Shown: one piece after another, positions 41,759 to 50,470 of the stretch
How positions within the stretch are numbered: the first letter of the stretch is position 1
Layout: each line of letters starts with the position of its first letter
DNA from: Variovorax boronicumulans
Lineage (GTDB): Bacteria > Pseudomonadota > Gammaproteobacteria > Burkholderiales > Burkholderiaceae_C
Length of the DNA: 64,000 nucleotides
Assembly: GCF_029892485.1 (NCBI RefSeq)
Contig: NZ_JARXVG010000001.1
Span: 310,001 to 374,000 of the forward strand
Direction: 5' to 3'
Position numbers and translations under genes: made by a program
The notes under the pieces: generated by a model
What the model saw: only the letters and a program-made list of their open reading frames with translations
Database searches by the model: none
Told to the model about the DNA's origin: nothing

Positions 41759-43681
41759 TCAGGTCCGCTGACCCATCTCCACCAGCCGGTTGTCCGGCAG
41801 TTCGAAGTAGTCCGAAGCCCGCCCCGCATTGCGCTGCAGCCAGCCGAATAGCACCCGGCGCACCGGGTTCATGCCTGGCAGGTTCTCCTCGCCCACCGAG
41901 GCGCGGGAGACGAAGTACGAGGTCTTCATCGAATCGATCGCCAGCGTCTTCTGGTAGGCCAGGATGCGGATGAATTCGGGCACGTCGGGCCGCTCCATGA
42001 AGCCGTGGCGGGCGGTGACCACCCAGATGCCCTCCATCAGCTGCTCTGCCTCGATGCGGATGCGGGCATCGACACGCGGCGTGTCGCAGGGCAGCACGCG
42101 CATCACGATCACCTGCTCGTGCAGCACCTGGTTGTGCTTGAGGTTGTGCAGCAGCGCATGCGGCACGGCCGTGGCATCGGGGTTCAGGAACACCGCAGTG
42201 CCGCTGACCCGATGCGGCATGTGCTGCGCCAGCGATTCGATGAAGGGCCGAAGCGGCAGGCTTTCGGCCGCTGCCGCCTCCAGCCCCAGCCGCCGGCCCT
42301 TGGCCCAGGTGGTGAAGATCACCATCACCACGGCCGCCACCGCCAGCGTGAGCCAGCCGCCGTCGGCCACCTTCAGGCTGTTGGCGAGCACGAAGGTCAG
42401 GTCGACCACCGCGAAGGCCACCACGCCCACCACCACCGCCACCTTGTTCCACTTCCACAGGCCCCAGGCGACGATGCCCGCGAGCAGCGTGGTCGTCACC
42501 ATCGTGATCGACACCGCGATGCCGTACGCCGCCGACAGCGCGCCCGAGCTGCGAAAGCCCAGCACCAGCAGCAGCACGCCCACCATCAGCAGCCAGTTCA
42601 CGGCCGGCACGTAGATCTGCCCGATGGCCGAGCCCGAGGTCTGCACAACCCGCATGCGCGGCAGGTAGCCCATGCGCATCGCGTGCGCGGTGAGCGAGAA
42701 GGCGCCGGAGATCACGGCCTGCGAGGCGATCACCGTGGCCATCGCGGCCAGCACCACCATGGGCAGCACGCCCCACGAGGGAAAGAGGCGGAAGAACGGG
42801 TTGTCGATGGCCGCGGGGTTCGCCAGCACCAGCGCGCCCTGCCCGAAGTAGTTGAGCACCAGCCCCGGCAGCGCGATGAAGATCCATGCGAGTCGGATCG
42901 GCCTGGCGCCGAAATGCCCCATGTCCGCATAGAGCGCCTCGCCGCCGGTGAACGCCAGGAACACCGCACCGAGCACCGCGAGCGACTGCGCCCGGTGCTC
43001 GACGAGAAAGCCCAAGGCACGGCGCGGATCGAGCGCCGCCAGCACCTGCGGCTGCTGCAACACCTGCCAGAGCCCCGCCGCGGCCAGCACGATGAACCAC
43101 AGCAGCATCACCGGCCCGAAGATCTTGCCGACCACACCGGTGCCCTTCTTCTGCACCATGAAGAGCGCCACCAGGATGACGATCGTGATCGGGATCACCG
43201 CCCGTTGCAGCACCGGCGCCTGCACCTCCAGACCCTCGACCGCCGAGAGCACCGAGATCGCCGGCGTGATCAGGCTGTCGCCATAGAACATGGCCGCGCC
43301 CACCAGGCCCAGCAGGCCGATCACGTTCCACACCCAGGGTTTGGTCTTCGGCCCGGCGACCGCGCTGCGTGCGAGCGCCTGCAGCGCGAGGATGCCGCCC
43401 TCGCCGTCATGGTCGGCGCGCAGCACGAACACCACGTACTTCAGCGTCACCACGAACATCAGGCCCCAGAAGATCAGCGAGAGCAGCCCCAGCACCGCAT
43501 CGGGCGTGAACGGCACGCCGTGCTCCGGGTTCATCGTCTCCTTGAAGGCATAGAGCGGCGAGGTGCCGATGTCGCCGAAGACGACGCCCAGCGCCGCGAT
43601 CATCAATCCGGGCCCCGCCGGATGCCCTGCTCCGCCTTGCGCTGGAATCTGGGCCGTGGAGGCCGGGGCCGGTGCGTTCAT
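41759..43681 (-). CDS. kup: potassium uptake protein Kup
   Basis: A 640-residue KUP-family K+/H+ symporter. About twelve membrane helices begin with ALGVVFGDIGTSPLYAFKE, the family hallmark; further markers are FYGDSLITPAISVLSAVEG and GGEALYADMGHFG. A soluble C-terminal domain of about 170 residues follows. Start ATG 43681 fits the family; the open frame continues 27 codons upstream without support. It faces hpnC across 70 bases. Confidence 0.96.
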   Translation of the reverse strand: MNAPAPASTAQIPAQGGAGHPAGPGLMIAALGVVFGDIGTSPLYAFKETMNPEHGVPFTPDAVLGLLSLIFWGLMFVVTLKYVVFVLRADHDGEGGILALQALARSAVAGPKTKPWVWNVIGLLGLVGAAMFYGDSLITPAISVLSAVEGLEVQAPVLQRAVIPITIVILVALFMVQKKGTGVVGKIFGPVMLLWFIVLAAAGLWQVLQQPQVLAALDPRRALGFLVEHRAQSLAVLGAVFLAFTGGEALYADMGHFGARPIRLAWIFIALPGLVLNYFGQGALVLANPAAIDNPFFRLFPSWGVLPMVVLAAMATVIASQAVISGAFSLTAHAMRMGYLPRMRVVQTSGSAIGQIYVPAVNWLLMVGVLLLVLGFRSSGALSAAYGIAVSITMVTTTLLAGIVAWGLWKWNKVAVVVGVVAFAVVDLTFVLANSLKVADGGWLTLAVAAVVMVIFTTWAKGRRLGLEAAAAESLPLRPFIESLAQHMPHRVSGTAVFLNPDATAVPHALLHNLKHNQVLHEQVIVMRVLPCDTPRVDARIRIEAEQLMEGIWVVTARHGFMERPDVPEFIRILAYQKTLAIDSMKTSYFVSRASVGEENLPGMNPVRRVLFGWLQRNAGRASDYFELPDNRLVEMGQRT

Positions 43682-43751
43682 GGGCGAGCTGTTCAAAGTG
43701 GCAACGCACCGAGCATAGTGCCGGGGACATCGCGTCGCGGACAATCGTGGC

Positions 43752-44666
43752 GTGTCCGCCACTCCCCACCAAGCCGCGCCGCCGGCACATTACGAAAACT
43801 TCCCGGTCGCGTCATGGCTCTGCCCGCCGCACCTGCGTGCGCCGATTGCCGCGATCTACCACTTTGCGCGCACCGCCGACGACATTGCCGATGAAGGCGA
43901 TGCGTCGCCCGACCAGCGCCTGGCCGAGTTGCGCGCCTACCGCGACGAACTCGCCGCCGCGGCACAGGGCAAGGCGCTCGCCACGTCGCGCTGGCCGCAT
44001 GTGTTCGGCCCGCTGGCCCACAGCATCGCGCAGTACGGCCTGCCCGAAGACCTGCTGGCCGACCTGCTGAGCGCCTTCACGCAGGACATCGAGAAGACCC
44101 GCGACCACGGCACCTACGCCGACCGGGCCGAGCTGCTCGACTACTGCCGCCGCTCGGCCAACCCGGTCGGGCGGCTGCTGCTGCACCTCTACGGCGTGCA
44201 CGACGCCCAAGCCCTGGCGCAGAGCGACGCCATCTGCAGCGCGCTGCAGCTCATCAACTTCTGGCAAGACCCCAGCGTGGACCTGCCGCGCGGCCGCTTC
44301 TATTTCCCGCTGACCGACTGCGCCCGGCGCGGGCTCACGCGCGAGCACTTCAAGGTGTTCGAGCCGTTGTCGGCCGCGCCACCGCCGCAGGAAGCCATCA
44401 ACCTGGTTTCGGTCGTGTCCTTCTGGGCCCGCGAACTCATGGAGGAAGGCGCGCCGCTGGTGCATCGCCTGCCGGGCCGCGCGGGCTGGGAGCTGCGCCT
44501 GGTCGTGCAAGGAGGCCTGCGCATCCTCGACAAGATCACCGACCTGGGCTTCGACACCTTCTCCCAGCGCCCCATCATCGGCAAGGCCGATGCGCCCGTC
44601 CTGCTCTGGAAGACGCTGCGGATGCGGAGACAATGGCGCCCCATGAAAGCAGCGCCTCCCCGATGA
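43752..44666 (+). CDS. hpnC: squalene synthase HpnC
   Basis: HpnC converts presqualene diphosphate to hydroxysqualene in the bacterial HpnCDE route to squalene and hopanoids. The 304-residue trans-isoprenyl-synthase-fold protein has the aspartate-rich motifs FARTADDIADEGD near residue 40 and NFWQDPSVDLPRGR near 170. The start codon is GTG at 43752; no ATG is near the conserved N-terminus. Its TGA overlaps the ATG of hpnD (ATGA, 44663-44666). Confidence 0.94.
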   Translation: MSATPHQAAPPAHYENFPVASWLCPPHLRAPIAAIYHFARTADDIADEGDASPDQRLAELRAYRDELAAAAQGKALATSRWPHVFGPLAHSIAQYGLPEDLLADLLSAFTQDIEKTRDHGTYADRAELLDYCRRSANPVGRLLLHLYGVHDAQALAQSDAICSALQLINFWQDPSVDLPRGRFYFPLTDCARRGLTREHFKVFEPLSAAPPPQEAINLVSVVSFWARELMEEGAPLVHRLPGRAGWELRLVVQGGLRILDKITDLGFDTFSQRPIIGKADAPVLLWKTLRMRRQWRPMKAAPPR

Positions 44667-45502
44667 ATCCCGAGCAATACGTGCAAGACAAGGCCGCCGC
44701 CTCGGGCAGCAGTTTCTATTACGCCTTCCTGTTCCTGCCCAAGCCGCGCCGCGCCGCGATCACGGCCTTCTATGCCTTCTGCCGCGAGGTCGACGATGTG
44801 GTCGATGAGGTCACCGACCCCGGCGTGGCCGCCACCAAGCTCGCCTGGTGGCGCACCGAAGTCGCCCAGGCCTTCGCGGGCACGCCGCGGCATCCGGTGA
44901 TGCTGGCGCTGATGCCGCACGCCGCGGCCTATGGCATCGAGGCGCGCCAGTTGCTCGAAGTGATCGACGGCTGCCAGATGGACCTGGACCAGACCCGCTA
45001 CCTCGACTTCCCCGGCCTCGCGCGCTACTGCCACCTCGTGGCCGGCGTGGTGGGCGAAGTCGCGGCGCGCATCTTCGGCCAGACCGATCCGCAGACCACC
45101 GCCTATGCCCACAAGCTCGGGCTGGCGCTGCAGCTCACGAACATCCTGCGCGACGTGGGCGAAGACGCCTTGCGCGGCCGCATCTACCTGCCGGTCAACG
45201 AGCTGCAGCAGTTCGACGTGAAGGCGCACGAGATCCTCAACCGCGTGCACTCGGACCGCTTCGTGGCGGTCATGAAATTCCAGGCGCAGCGCGCGCATGC
45301 CGCCTACGACGAAGCGCTCGCCCTGCTGCCGGTGGCCGACCGTCGCACGCAGAAGCCCGGCCTGATGATGGCCAGCATCTACCGCACGCTGCTGCGCGAG
45401 ATCGAGCGCGACGACTTCCAGGTGCTGAACCAGCGGGTAAGCCTGACGCCGGTGCGCAAATTCTGGCTCGCGTGGAAAGTCCAGGCCCTGGGGCGGATTT
45501 GA
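44663..45502 (+). CDS. hpnD: presqualene diphosphate synthase HpnD
   Basis: HpnD condenses two farnesyl diphosphates to presqualene diphosphate. The 279-residue protein has the two metal-binding motifs REVDDVVDEV near residue 45 and NILRDVGEDALRGRIYLP near 150, and LDQTRYLDFP between them. I chose the ATG at 44663, which overlaps the hpnC stop, over 44633. Its stop overlaps the TTG start of hpnE (TTGA, 45499-45502). Confidence 0.95.
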   Translation: MNPEQYVQDKAAASGSSFYYAFLFLPKPRRAAITAFYAFCREVDDVVDEVTDPGVAATKLAWWRTEVAQAFAGTPRHPVMLALMPHAAAYGIEARQLLEVIDGCQMDLDQTRYLDFPGLARYCHLVAGVVGEVAARIFGQTDPQTTAYAHKLGLALQLTNILRDVGEDALRGRIYLPVNELQQFDVKAHEILNRVHSDRFVAVMKFQAQRAHAAYDEALALLPVADRRTQKPGLMMASIYRTLLREIERDDFQVLNQRVSLTPVRKFWLAWKVQALGRI

Positions 45503-46758
45503 AGACAGCCGTCATCGGCGCCGGCTGGGCCGGCCTCGCCTGTGCGGTCGAGGCCACGCGGCTCGGCCATGCGGTCACGCTGTTCGAGGCCGCGCACATG
45601 CCGGGCGGGCGCGCGCGACGCGTCGACCACATGCACGGGATGGCGCTGGACAACGGGCAGCACATCCTCATCGGCGCCTACACGGCCACGCTGAAGCTGA
45701 TGGGCGAAGTCGGCGTCGATGTCGAGAAAGCGCTGCATCGCACGCCGCTTTCATTGCGATTCGCAGATGGCGGCGGGCTCAAGCTGCCGCAGCTTCCCGC
45801 GCCATTCGATCTGCTGGCGGGCATCTTCACGGCGCGCGGCTGGACGTGGCGCGACAAGTCCTCGCTGCTGCGCACCGCCATCGGATGGCGCCTAGGCGGA
45901 TTCCGCTGCGCGCCCGACACCACGGTGGCTGCCCTCTGCACCGGCCTCACGCCGCGCGTGATGCAGGAGCTGATCGAGCCGCTGTGCGTCTCGGCGCTCA
46001 ACACGCCGGTGCTCCAGTCAAGCGGCGAAGTGTTCCTGCGCGTGCTGCACGACGCGCTCTTCAGCGGCAGCGGTGGCGCGGACCTGCTGCTGCCGCGTGT
46101 GGACCTCGGCGCACTGTTCCCGGATGCCGCGATGGCATGGCTGACGAAGCACGATGCGACGCTGCGCATCGGCACGCGCGTGCGAGCCATCGCACCTGAA
46201 GCCGGGCAGTGGCGCGTCGACGACGAAACCTTCGACCAAGTCATCCTGGCCTGCGCACCCTGGGATGCCGCGCGGCTCGTTCGTGCATCGGGCTTGCCGG
46301 CCGATCGCTGGTGCGAGACCACCGAGGCATTGCGCTTCGAAGCCATCGCCACGGTCTATGTGCGCGGCGCCTCGAAGCTGGCGGAACCGATGCTGGCATT
46401 GCGCAGCGATCCGGCCACGGCGCCCGCACAGTTCGTGTTCGACCGCGCCCAGCTCGGCGGTCCTGAAGGCGTGCTCGCGCTGGTCATCAGTGCCAACGAA
46501 GCATCGCGCGAAGTGCTGGAACAGCAAGTGATCGCGCAAGCCGCGACGCAGTTGGGCCAGACCTCGCTGGAGATCATTCAGACCGTCGTCGAGAAGCGCG
46601 CCACCTTCGCCTGCACGCCCGCGCTCGCACGGCCGCCGATGCGCATCGCGCCCGGCCTGCAGGCCTGCGGCGACTACACCGAAGGCCCCTACCCCGCGAC
46701 GCTCGAAGGCGCAGTGCTCAGCGGACTGGCAGCCGCCAGAGCATCGACCACGACATGA
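45499..46758 (+). CDS. hpnE: hydroxysqualene dehydroxylase HpnE
   Basis: A 419-residue FAD-dependent amine-oxidase-family enzyme that removes the hydroxyl of hydroxysqualene to give squalene. The dinucleotide-binding motif VIGAGWAGLACAVEATRLG starts at residue 5, followed by FEAAHMPGGRARR; the C-terminal FAD loop is ACGDYTEGPYPATLEGAVLSG. The start is a TTG at 45499 that overlaps the hpnD stop; there is no ATG that would keep the GxGxxG motif. Its stop overlaps the next gene (ATGA, 46755-46758). Confidence 0.94.
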   Translation: MKTAVIGAGWAGLACAVEATRLGHAVTLFEAAHMPGGRARRVDHMHGMALDNGQHILIGAYTATLKLMGEVGVDVEKALHRTPLSLRFADGGGLKLPQLPAPFDLLAGIFTARGWTWRDKSSLLRTAIGWRLGGFRCAPDTTVAALCTGLTPRVMQELIEPLCVSALNTPVLQSSGEVFLRVLHDALFSGSGGADLLLPRVDLGALFPDAAMAWLTKHDATLRIGTRVRAIAPEAGQWRVDDETFDQVILACAPWDAARLVRASGLPADRWCETTEALRFEAIATVYVRGASKLAEPMLALRSDPATAPAQFVFDRAQLGGPEGVLALVISANEASREVLEQQVIAQAATQLGQTSLEIIQTVVEKRATFACTPALARPPMRIAPGLQACGDYTEGPYPATLEGAVLSGLAAARASTTT

Positions 46759-47057
46759 CAGAACTGCGCTACCTCGACTTCGACTACAGCGAAGACACCG
46801 AAGGCCACGGCACCTTCGATGCCATGGCTTCGACTTCGCCGGAAAAGACGCCCGAGGTGCATGCCGAGATCGAACAGGTACTCGCCTGGGCGGAAGCCAC
46901 CTTTCCGAATGCGCGCGGCGCGCTGGATGAAGGCGCGATCTGGGACTGTGACCTGCAGGAAACGCGCGAGGACACGCGCTTCACCACCATCACCTTCTCA
47001 CTCAGCGGCACCGCGGACTTCTGCGCCGCGTTGCGCGAGCAATTCGCGCTGGACTGA
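46755..47057 (+). CDS. small acidic protein of unknown function, fourth gene of the hpn operon
   Basis: A 100-residue acidic protein starting MTELRYLDFDYSEDTEG, with a helical middle (HAEIEQVLAWAEATFPNARGAL) and a C-terminal strand-rich part (TRFTTITFSLSGT). No signal, no membrane helix, no recognised family. Its ATG overlaps the hpnE stop, so it is translationally coupled to squalene synthesis, which is the only clue to its role. Confidence 0.8.
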   Translation: MTELRYLDFDYSEDTEGHGTFDAMASTSPEKTPEVHAEIEQVLAWAEATFPNARGALDEGAIWDCDLQETREDTRFTTITFSLSGTADFCAALREQFALD

Positions 47058-47061
47058 TTGA

Positions 47062-47703
47062 TCAGGCCGCCTTGTTGGGCAGGCGCAGCAAGCTCAAACC
47101 CAGCAGCACGAAGGCGCCGCCGGACACGCGGTTGAAAAGCTTCGACCGGCGCGGATCGGACAGCTGCTTCTTCAGCATCCGCGCGAGCAGCACATAGAAC
47201 GCATGCGACAGCACCGAGCCCGCGGCGAAGGTGGCCGTGAGCACCGCGAACTGTCCGAGGATCGGCGCGTCGTGCGTCAAGAACTGCGGGAACAGCGCCG
47301 AGAAAAACAGGATGCCCTTGGGGTTGGTGAGCGCGACCGTCACGCCGTTGCCGAAGAGCCGCCACGCGGCGCGCGGTGCGGCCGGCGTTCCGGGCGCGGC
47401 CAGGTCGGAGAACACGCTGGCCCGGTTGCGCCACTGCTTGACGCCCAGATAGATCAGGTACGCCGCGCCCGCCACCTTCAGCACCATGAACGCGGAGGCC
47501 GAGGTCGTCAGTACCACGCCCAGACCCGCCATCGCGGCCGCCGACACCATGAACAGGCCCACCGCATTGCCGAGTGAACTGATCATCGCGCGTCGCGGGC
47601 CCACGGAGATCGAGTTCGACACCGCGAGCAGCACGGCCGGACCGGGGGTGAAGGCGACAAGCAGCGTCACGCCGCAGAAGATGAGCCAGTTGGAGAGGTG
47701 CAC
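47062..47703 (-). CDS. LysE/RhtB-family amino-acid exporter
   Basis: A 213-residue inner-membrane protein with about six helices and the LysE-family motif FTPGPAVLLAVSNSISVGPRRA at the N-terminus; TNPKGILFFSALFPQF is the conserved central motif. Members export amino acids or homoserine-type compounds. I prefer the GTG at 47703 (VHLSNWLIF), which has AGGA eight bases upstream; the ATG at 47733 has no ribosome-binding site. Substrate unknown. Confidence 0.88.
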   Translation of the reverse strand: MHLSNWLIFCGVTLLVAFTPGPAVLLAVSNSISVGPRRAMISSLGNAVGLFMVSAAAMAGLGVVLTTSASAFMVLKVAGAAYLIYLGVKQWRNRASVFSDLAAPGTPAAPRAAWRLFGNGVTVALTNPKGILFFSALFPQFLTHDAPILGQFAVLTATFAAGSVLSHAFYVLLARMLKKQLSDPRRSKLFNRVSGGAFVLLGLSLLRLPNKAA

Positions 47704-47823
47704 TTTCGGAGTTCCTGCGCGAAAGGTGGACAAGGGATGAGACGGGGTCGCGGGAAACTATAGTCCGACGGCCTGCTGCCCGCCGGGGCAGGCCCGATTA
47801 CCCCTCACCTCCGGAACAAAGAC

Positions 47824-48129
47824 ATGGTCACCTGCTACCTGCGCTACATCGTCGATGCCTACAAGCTCAAGGAATTCGAGCACTACGGCAAGCTCTGGAT
47901 TCCGCTGGTCGAGAAGTTCGGCGGCAAGCACCACGGCTACTTCCTGCCGTCGGAAGGCGCGAACGATGTCGCGCTGGCGATGTTCAGTTTTCCGAGCCTG
48001 GCCGCCTACGAAAAGTACCGCGCCGATTCGATGCAAGACCCCGAATGCCAGGCCGCCTTCAAGTACGCGCAGGACACGCGCTGCTTCCTCAGCTACGAGC
48101 GCAGCTTCTTCCGCCCGGTCTTCGAATAA
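47824..48129 (+). CDS. NIPSNAP-family protein
   Basis: A 101-residue dimeric alpha/beta-barrel protein of the NIPSNAP family, with VTCYLRYIVDAYKLKEFEHYGKLW at the start and SFPSLAAYEKYRADS in the middle. These small proteins are stand-alone ferredoxin-like folds with no well-defined activity. It stands alone; a HAD-type gene converges on it. Confidence 0.88.
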   Translation: MVTCYLRYIVDAYKLKEFEHYGKLWIPLVEKFGGKHHGYFLPSEGANDVALAMFSFPSLAAYEKYRADSMQDPECQAAFKYAQDTRCFLSYERSFFRPVFE

Positions 48130-48132
48130 GGC

Positions 48133-48864
48133 TCAGGCGCCGAGCGCCACGCACAGCGCGTGCAGGTTCGGCACGATCAGCTGCGGCCGCGCGCCATGCA
48201 CCCAGGGGCGCTCATCGCGCACCAGCCATGCGGCCTGCATGCCGGCGTTGAGCGCACCGACCACGTCGAGCTCGGCGTCATCGCCCACGTGCAGCACGTC
48301 CTTGGGCAAGAGGCCGACCGAGGCCGCGGCGGCGCGGAAGATCGGCGCATGCGGCTTGCCGCTGCCGAAGGCGCGTGCATTGAAAGCGGTGCGGAACCAC
48401 CGGCCCACGCCGGTCTGGTGGATGTCGGCATTGCCGTTCGACACGGCGACCAGCGGATAGCGCTCGCTGAGCCACTTGAGCGCGGGCAGCGCATCGTCAT
48501 AAAGCGTCACGCGCTGGCGTTCGGCGAAGAAGGCGTCGAAGGCGGGATCGGCCAGTGCCGGGTCTTCGCCGGAGCGCTTCAGCGCGGTGCGGATCGACTC
48601 GCGGCGCAGCGCGCTCAAGTCGTGCGCGAGGTCCGAGCGCTCCTTCTCGGTGGCTTCGCGCAGCTCGCGCAGGATGCCGGGCGTGAGCAGCAACGAGGCC
48701 GTCTTGGGCGCCTCGCGCAACAGCCATTCCTGCAGCACGGCCTCGGCGCGTTCGATGGTCGGCCAGATGGGCCAGAGGGTGTCGTCGAGGTCGAGCGAGA
48801 TCGCGGAAATGCGTTGGACGTCGAGCGGCGCGGCGTTCGCAGGCGCTGTGGGGGCGGAGGTCAT
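48133..48864 (-). CDS. HAD-family hydrolase
   Basis: A 243-residue phosphatase-type HAD protein. Motif I is LDLDDTLWP near residue 25 with the nucleophile aspartate, motif II VAVSNGN, motif III the lysine in GSGKPHAPIF, and motif IV VGDDAELDVVGALNAGM. It resembles YjjG/pyrimidine-nucleotidase or haloacid-type enzymes. Start ATG 48864 fits; the frame extends upstream with low-complexity sequence. hemH starts 16 bases away on the other strand. Confidence 0.9.
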   Translation of the reverse strand: MTSAPTAPANAAPLDVQRISAISLDLDDTLWPIWPTIERAEAVLQEWLLREAPKTASLLLTPGILRELREATEKERSDLAHDLSALRRESIRTALKRSGEDPALADPAFDAFFAERQRVTLYDDALPALKWLSERYPLVAVSNGNADIHQTGVGRWFRTAFNARAFGSGKPHAPIFRAAAASVGLLPKDVLHVGDDAELDVVGALNAGMQAAWLVRDERPWVHGARPQLIVPNLHALCVALGA

Positions 48865-48879
48865 GCCTGAGAATATCGC

Positions 48880-49899
48880 ATGCCCCATTCCACGATGAGC
48901 TACAGCTCGCCCAATGACCGCACCGCCGTGCTGTGGTGCAACCTGGGCTCCCCCGATGCCGCCACCGCCGCCGCCGTTCGCCCCTATCTCGCCGATTTCC
49001 TGGGCGACCCGCGCGTCGTCGAGATTCCCAAGGTGATCTGGGCGCTGATCCTGCACGGCATCATCCTGCGCGTGCGGCCTGCCAAGTCAGCCGCCAAGTA
49101 CGCGAGCATCTGGATGGCCGAAGGCTCGCCGCTCAAGGTGTGGACGCAGAAGCAGGCGACGCTCCTGGCCGGCTGGCTCGGCGAACGCGGCCACCGCGTC
49201 ACCGTGCGCGACGCGATGCGTTATGCCAACCCATCGATTGCCTCGCGCCTCGATGCACTGCAGGCCGAAGGCGTCACGCGGGTGCTGGTGCTGCAGGCTT
49301 ATCCGCAGTACTCGGCCACCACCACGGCCAGCGTGATCGATGCGGTGAATGACTGGAGCCGCAAGCAGCGGCGCATTCCCGAATTCCGCTTCGTCAACGA
49401 GTACCACCGCGACCCCGGCTACATCGATGCGCTCGCGCAAGGCATCGAGCGCCACTGGAAAACTGAAGGCCGCGGCGAGGTGCTGCTAATGAGCTTTCAC
49501 GGCATCCCGGCGCGCAACATCGCGCTCGGCGATCCATACCAGGCGCAGTGCCTCGAAACCGCGCGCCTGCTCGCGGCGCGGCTCGGCCTTTCGGCGGCGC
49601 AGCACCGCGTCACTTTCCAGTCGCGCTTCGGCCGCGCCAAGTGGCTCGAGCCCTACACCGAGCCGACGCTGCGCGAGCTCGGCGCGAGCGGCATCAAGCG
49701 CGTGGACGTTGTGTGCCCGGGCTTCCCGGCCGACTGCCTCGAGACGCTGGAGGAAATCGCCATGGAAGGCCGCGAAGCCTTCCTGCATGCGGGCGGCCAG
49801 GCCTTCAGCTACATCCCCTGCCTGAACGACAGCCCCGCGTGGATCACCGCGCTCGCGGGCATCGCCGAACGCAATCTCGCGGGGTGGCCGACGCGATAG
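48880..49899 (+). CDS. hemH: ferrochelatase
   Basis: HemH inserts iron into protoporphyrin IX, the last step of haem synthesis. The 339-residue protein has VLWCNLGSPDA at the N-terminus, QAYPQYSATTTAS, the catalytic histidine in MSFHGIPARN, and CPGFPADCLETLEEI near the C-terminus with the conserved glutamates. It starts at ATG 48880 or 48895; both are reasonable. It is alone on this strand. Confidence 0.95.
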   Translation: MPHSTMSYSSPNDRTAVLWCNLGSPDAATAAAVRPYLADFLGDPRVVEIPKVIWALILHGIILRVRPAKSAAKYASIWMAEGSPLKVWTQKQATLLAGWLGERGHRVTVRDAMRYANPSIASRLDALQAEGVTRVLVLQAYPQYSATTTASVIDAVNDWSRKQRRIPEFRFVNEYHRDPGYIDALAQGIERHWKTEGRGEVLLMSFHGIPARNIALGDPYQAQCLETARLLAARLGLSAAQHRVTFQSRFGRAKWLEPYTEPTLRELGASGIKRVDVVCPGFPADCLETLEEIAMEGREAFLHAGGQAFSYIPCLNDSPAWITALAGIAERNLAGWPTR

Positions 49900-49906
49900 C
49901 TGGTGC

Positions 49907-50413
49907 TCAGTATTTGCCGAGGTAGTCCAGCTTGCCGATCGGCATGCCGCTGTGGCGCAGCACGCCGTAGGCCGTGGTCACGTGGAAGAAGAAATTGGGC
50001 AGCGCGAACTGCAGCAGGTAGCGCTGCGCGGGGAAGGTCACCTCGCCTTCGCGCGACTTGATGGTCACGGGACGTTCTTCCTGGCCGTCGATCAGCGCGC
50101 GGTCCACGGTCGCCAGGAAGTCCTGCGTCTTGGCAATGCGGGCAAGCAGGTCGTCCCACGTCTTTTCTTCATCGGGAAAGCTGGGCGCCGTGATGCCCGC
50201 GATGCGCGCCACGCCGAGCTTGGATGCATCGCTTGCGCGCTGGACTTGGCCCACCAGCGTGAGCATGTCGGGCGCGAGCCGTGCATCGACCAGCGTGGCG
50301 GTGTCGATGCCGTTGGCCTTGGCGTGGGCCAGGCTCTTGTCGAACAGGTGAATCAGTTGGCCGAGTCCGCGGGTGAAGACCGGGACGGACAGGTCGTACA
50401 GCGAGAGCGACAT
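49907..50413 (-). CDS. DUF1993-family protein
   Basis: A 168-residue helical protein starting MSLSLYDLSVPVFTRGL, the family N-terminus, with a conserved central PSFPDEEKTWDDLLARI and C-terminal NFFFHVTTAYGVLRH-GMPIGKLDYLG. It resembles DinB-like four-helix bundles and may bind metal; function unknown. ATG 50413 is preferred to 50470. It follows the alpha/beta hydrolase gene on the same strand with a 57-base gap. Confidence 0.88.
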   Translation of the reverse strand: MSLSLYDLSVPVFTRGLGQLIHLFDKSLAHAKANGIDTATLVDARLAPDMLTLVGQVQRASDASKLGVARIAGITAPSFPDEEKTWDDLLARIAKTQDFLATVDRALIDGQEERPVTIKSREGEVTFPAQRYLLQFALPNFFFHVTTAYGVLRHSGMPIGKLDYLGKY

Positions 50414-50470
50414 GGTGAGGTGAGCCTTGTTGTGGTTGAGGTCGGCGGCGATTGTGCTGCCGCCGCCCAT

